Source of the DNA: BRH-c32 sp041674625
GTDB taxonomy: Bacteria; Bacteroidota; Ignavibacteria; Ignavibacteriales; Melioribacteraceae
NCBI GenBank assembly: GCA_041674625.1
Contig: JBAYVI010000033.1
Location: 1 to 24,965 of the forward strand
Reading direction: 5' to 3'
DNA length: 24,965 nucleotides
The notes under the pieces are model-generated. The model worked only from the letters and a program-made list of their open reading frames with translations, ran no database searches and was not told the origin of the DNA. A program made the translations under genes and the position numbers. Positions within the stretch are counted from its first letter, which is position 1; each line of letters begins with the position of its first letter. Positions 22,905 to 24,965 of this stretch are shown here, one piece after another.

Positions 22905-24965
22905 TCAATAGCTATCCGTTAATGTCATTAATTTGATTTTTGAGGCTAAGTTTTCCACCGGTTTTTCAGATGTAAAATCTATAATCACATTTCTTCCGGG
23001 CAGAAGATCAAAATAATTATCTGTGAAAAATCCATCTTCTTCTATCTGCAAATAGACATTCTTTGCTAATGTATTTGTAGAAAATTCAATTGTATATCCA
23101 TTTCCCGATTTTTTTACATTCATTTTAATGTTTGGCTTTGTTAGAGCTAAATCTTTTGGCTGTTTAAAATACAGTATATTATCAGTAACAACTTTCCCAT
23201 CAATCTTTACTTCTGTAACTATTACAACTTTTGATTCATCAACTCCATTTAACAAATCCTTAGGTAAAAGTGTCAAGTAATTTTCACTGGCATTCGCCTT
23301 TATTTCTATTGGGAGATTTTGTGAAAACAATACCTTTCCAGAAAAGTCATAAGATCTTATAATCAATTGCGCACCAATGGGTTCTAATCTATCAGATACA
23401 ATCGTTACATTTACGAAACCATCTTTTACAATAGGAGAAATCATAATTTCTTTATATGCTTTCTTAGCTTCATAATGCATTGCTTTCCAACGTTTATAAT
23501 AATCGGTACTCGACCATGATGCAACAGGCCAGCAATCATCAATCTGCCAATAAAGAGAGCCCATATTTCTTGGCATTGCTCGACGATGTGCTTCGATCGC
23601 TTGTTTTATTCCATAGCCCTGTAAGACTTGTCCCACATAAAGAAATGTTTCAAAATCTTTCGGCGTTTTGTAATACATATTGAGGTAATCACGTATTCGC
23701 AAGTTCCCTATACCGCTTCTTTGATGCGACATCATTACGTCCGATTCAATATCCCAATCTTCCGGTATTGTATATGATTTTACTGTCTTAAACTCAGGGA
23801 ATGATTGGAAGCCATACTCACTTATAAATCTACCGATTTTTTCTTGGAAATTTTCAAATGGCTCTTTACCATGCCATACACCCCAATAATGCAAATCCCC
23901 TGAAGACATATTAGAAGCTCTTCCAAAATCTGAATTGGGAGATGAAGGCCAGTAGAATCGTGTTCCATCATATTCTTTTACAACACTTGGAATTATATTA
24001 AAGAATTTTTCTTTATAAGAATTGTAAATAATTTTTTGCTGTTCTTCTGAAAATGGTGTTTTATATCCCCAATAGTTCCATCCATCCTCATTTTCATTAT
24101 TACCGCACCAGATTGCTATCGAAGGATGATTCCGAAGCCTTTTTACATTATCTATTGCTTCTTCTTTCACGTTATTAAGAAATTTTTCATCCCCCGGATA
24201 CATACTGCATGCGAACATAAAATCCTGCCATACCATTATTCCATTCTTATCACATAGTTTATAAAAGATGTCATTTTCATAGATTCCGCCGCCCCATACT
24301 CGCAGCATATTCATGTTAGCATCAACAGCTGATTTAATCACTTCTTCGTAATCATTATCAGTTACACGTGTAAGAAAATTATCCTGCGGTATATAGTTAG
24401 CTCCTTTCATAAAAACAGGATGACCGTTTACCTTAAAATAAAAACTTGTACCAATAGCATCTTTATCTTGAATTACTTCTACTGTACGTAAACCTAATTT
24501 TTCATTAATAAAATCAAATGATTTATCTAAGTGATTTACTGTTGCAGTTACATCATAAAGATATGCTTCACCAAGTCCATTTGGCCACCACAAATTTGGT
24601 TTTGTAATTTCAAATACAGCAGATACCTTATTTTTTCCTGGTAATAGTCGAACATTTTTAGAAATATATTCTTTACCATCAGCATTAATTCTTAAAATTA
24701 CATTATCATTAATAATAGAATTGATTTCGAGATGAGCCACAATATTAGCTAATTGTTCAGATATACTATTCGGAACTAAATGAATATTTTCTATCACAAA
24801 CGAATCATAAGCACGAAGAAATATTGGTCGCCAAATACCGGAAGTAACAAATCGTGGACCCCAGTCCCATCCATAATGATACTGCGCCTTGCGTGCGAAG
24901 ATACTAATTTTTTTATCCCCTAATTCACCATTTTCACTTTGATCATTTATTGCCGGAAGTTGATA
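22905..24965 (-). CDS. GH2 beta-mannosidase, N-terminus cut by the window edge
   Basis: The reading frame is open to the right edge of the window, so the N-terminal part is missing. 687 codons of a family normally around 800-850 residues are visible. The first visible part contains ARKAQYHYGWDWGPRF, a hallmark of GH2 beta-mannosidases. The catalytic domain has RVWGGGIYEND, AIWCGNNENE (acid/base Glu at 24093-24095) and RFISEYGFQ (nucleophile Glu at 23817-23819). QIDDCWPVASWSS is also typical. A C-terminal beta domain ends at the TAG before 22905. The enzyme removes terminal beta-mannose from manno-oligosaccharides. It complements the mannanase and 2-epimerase at the other end of the window. 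An internal GTG at 24797 is not the real start. Confidence 0.92.
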   Translation of the reverse strand, partial: YQLPAINDQSENGELGDKKISIFARKAQYHYGWDWGPRFVTSGIWRPIFLRAYDSFVIENIHLVPNSISEQLANIVAHLEINSIINDNVILRINADGKEYISKNVRLLPGKNKVSAVFEITKPNLWWPNGLGEAYLYDVTATVNHLDKSFDFINEKLGLRTVEVIQDKDAIGTSFYFKVNGHPVFMKGANYIPQDNFLTRVTDNDYEEVIKSAVDANMNMLRVWGGGIYENDIFYKLCDKNGIMVWQDFMFACSMYPGDEKFLNNVKEEAIDNVKRLRNHPSIAIWCGNNENEDGWNYWGYKTPFSEEQQKIIYNSYKEKFFNIIPSVVKEYDGTRFYWPSSPNSDFGRASNMSSGDLHYWGVWHGKEPFENFQEKIGRFISEYGFQSFPEFKTVKSYTIPEDWDIESDVMMSHQRSGIGNLRIRDYLNMYYKTPKDFETFLYVGQVLQGYGIKQAIEAHRRAMPRNMGSLYWQIDDCWPVASWSSTDYYKRWKAMHYEAKKAYKEIMISPIVKDGFVNVTIVSDRLEPIGAQLIIRSYDFSGKVLFSQNLPIEIKANASENYLTLLPKDLLNGVDESKVVIVTEVKIDGKVVTDNILYFKQPKDLALTKPNIKMNVKKSGNGYTIEFSTNTLAKNVYLQIEEDGFFTDNYFDLLPGRNVIIDFTSEKPVENLASKIKLMTLTDSY

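Noticed and set aside
22905..24797. A complete 630-residue GH2 protein starting at a GTG at 24797
   Set aside because: The frame continues without a stop to the window edge and upstream codons encode the typical ARKAQYHYGWDWGPRF motif, so the gene is longer and cut by the window.
1..24965. CRISPR arrays, insertion sequences, tRNA or rRNA genes
   Set aside because: No regularly spaced repeats, transposase genes, terminal inverted repeats or tRNA/rRNA-like segments were recognised on either strand.

Overview
The window is AT-rich and densely packed, and it encodes Bacteroidota/Chlorobi-type proteins: TonB-dependent receptors with carboxypeptidase-regulatory-like N-termini, secreted glycosidases, and an ECF vitamin transporter. 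Gene style suggests an Ignavibacteria-like polysaccharide degrader. That assignment is inference; no rRNA or marker gene is present. Nearly all genes are on the minus strand, and one (4555-5898) is on the plus strand.

Left part (1-5898): a mannan-utilisation module. It holds the start of an unidentified secreted protein (1-191), a SASA-type carbohydrate acetylesterase (393-2471), a GH5 endo-mannanase-like enzyme (2483-4300), and a divergent cellobiose/mannobiose 2-epimerase (4555-5898). Right edge (22905-24965): a GH2 beta-mannosidase cut by the window end, closed by a clear terminator. Together these would deacetylate and cut mannan, split manno-oligosaccharides and epimerise mannobiose.

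Centre (22624 down to 12545, probably through 9003): one tightly packed minus-strand operon that looks like a corrinoid/alpha-ribazole salvage system. In transcription order it encodes a BtuF-like binding protein, a GntR/UTRA repressor, an ECF S-component resembling CblT, a PurM-like kinase resembling CblS (alpha-ribazole kinase), a fused double EcfA ATPase, EcfT, an ADP-ribosylglycohydrolase-family enzyme, an exported PHP-domain metallo-phosphoesterase and two BtuB-like TonB receptors. An S-adenosylhomocysteine-hydrolase-like enzyme follows, then a terminator-like hairpin. Beyond it lie a divergent CNT nucleoside transporter, an adenosine deaminase and a YgjV-like membrane protein fused to a GNAT-like tail.

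Proposed flow (inference): the receptors bring corrinoids or their nucleotide fragments into the periplasm. The PHP enzyme may release alpha-ribazole there, CblT-EcfAAT imports it and CblS phosphorylates it. The ARH-family protein, from a family that acts on alpha-N-glycosides, may hydrolyse alpha-ribosides. AHCY, CNT and Add would recycle purine nucleosides. I see no cobalamin riboswitch; a GntR operator overlapping the candidate promoter at 22684-22721 may control the operon instead.
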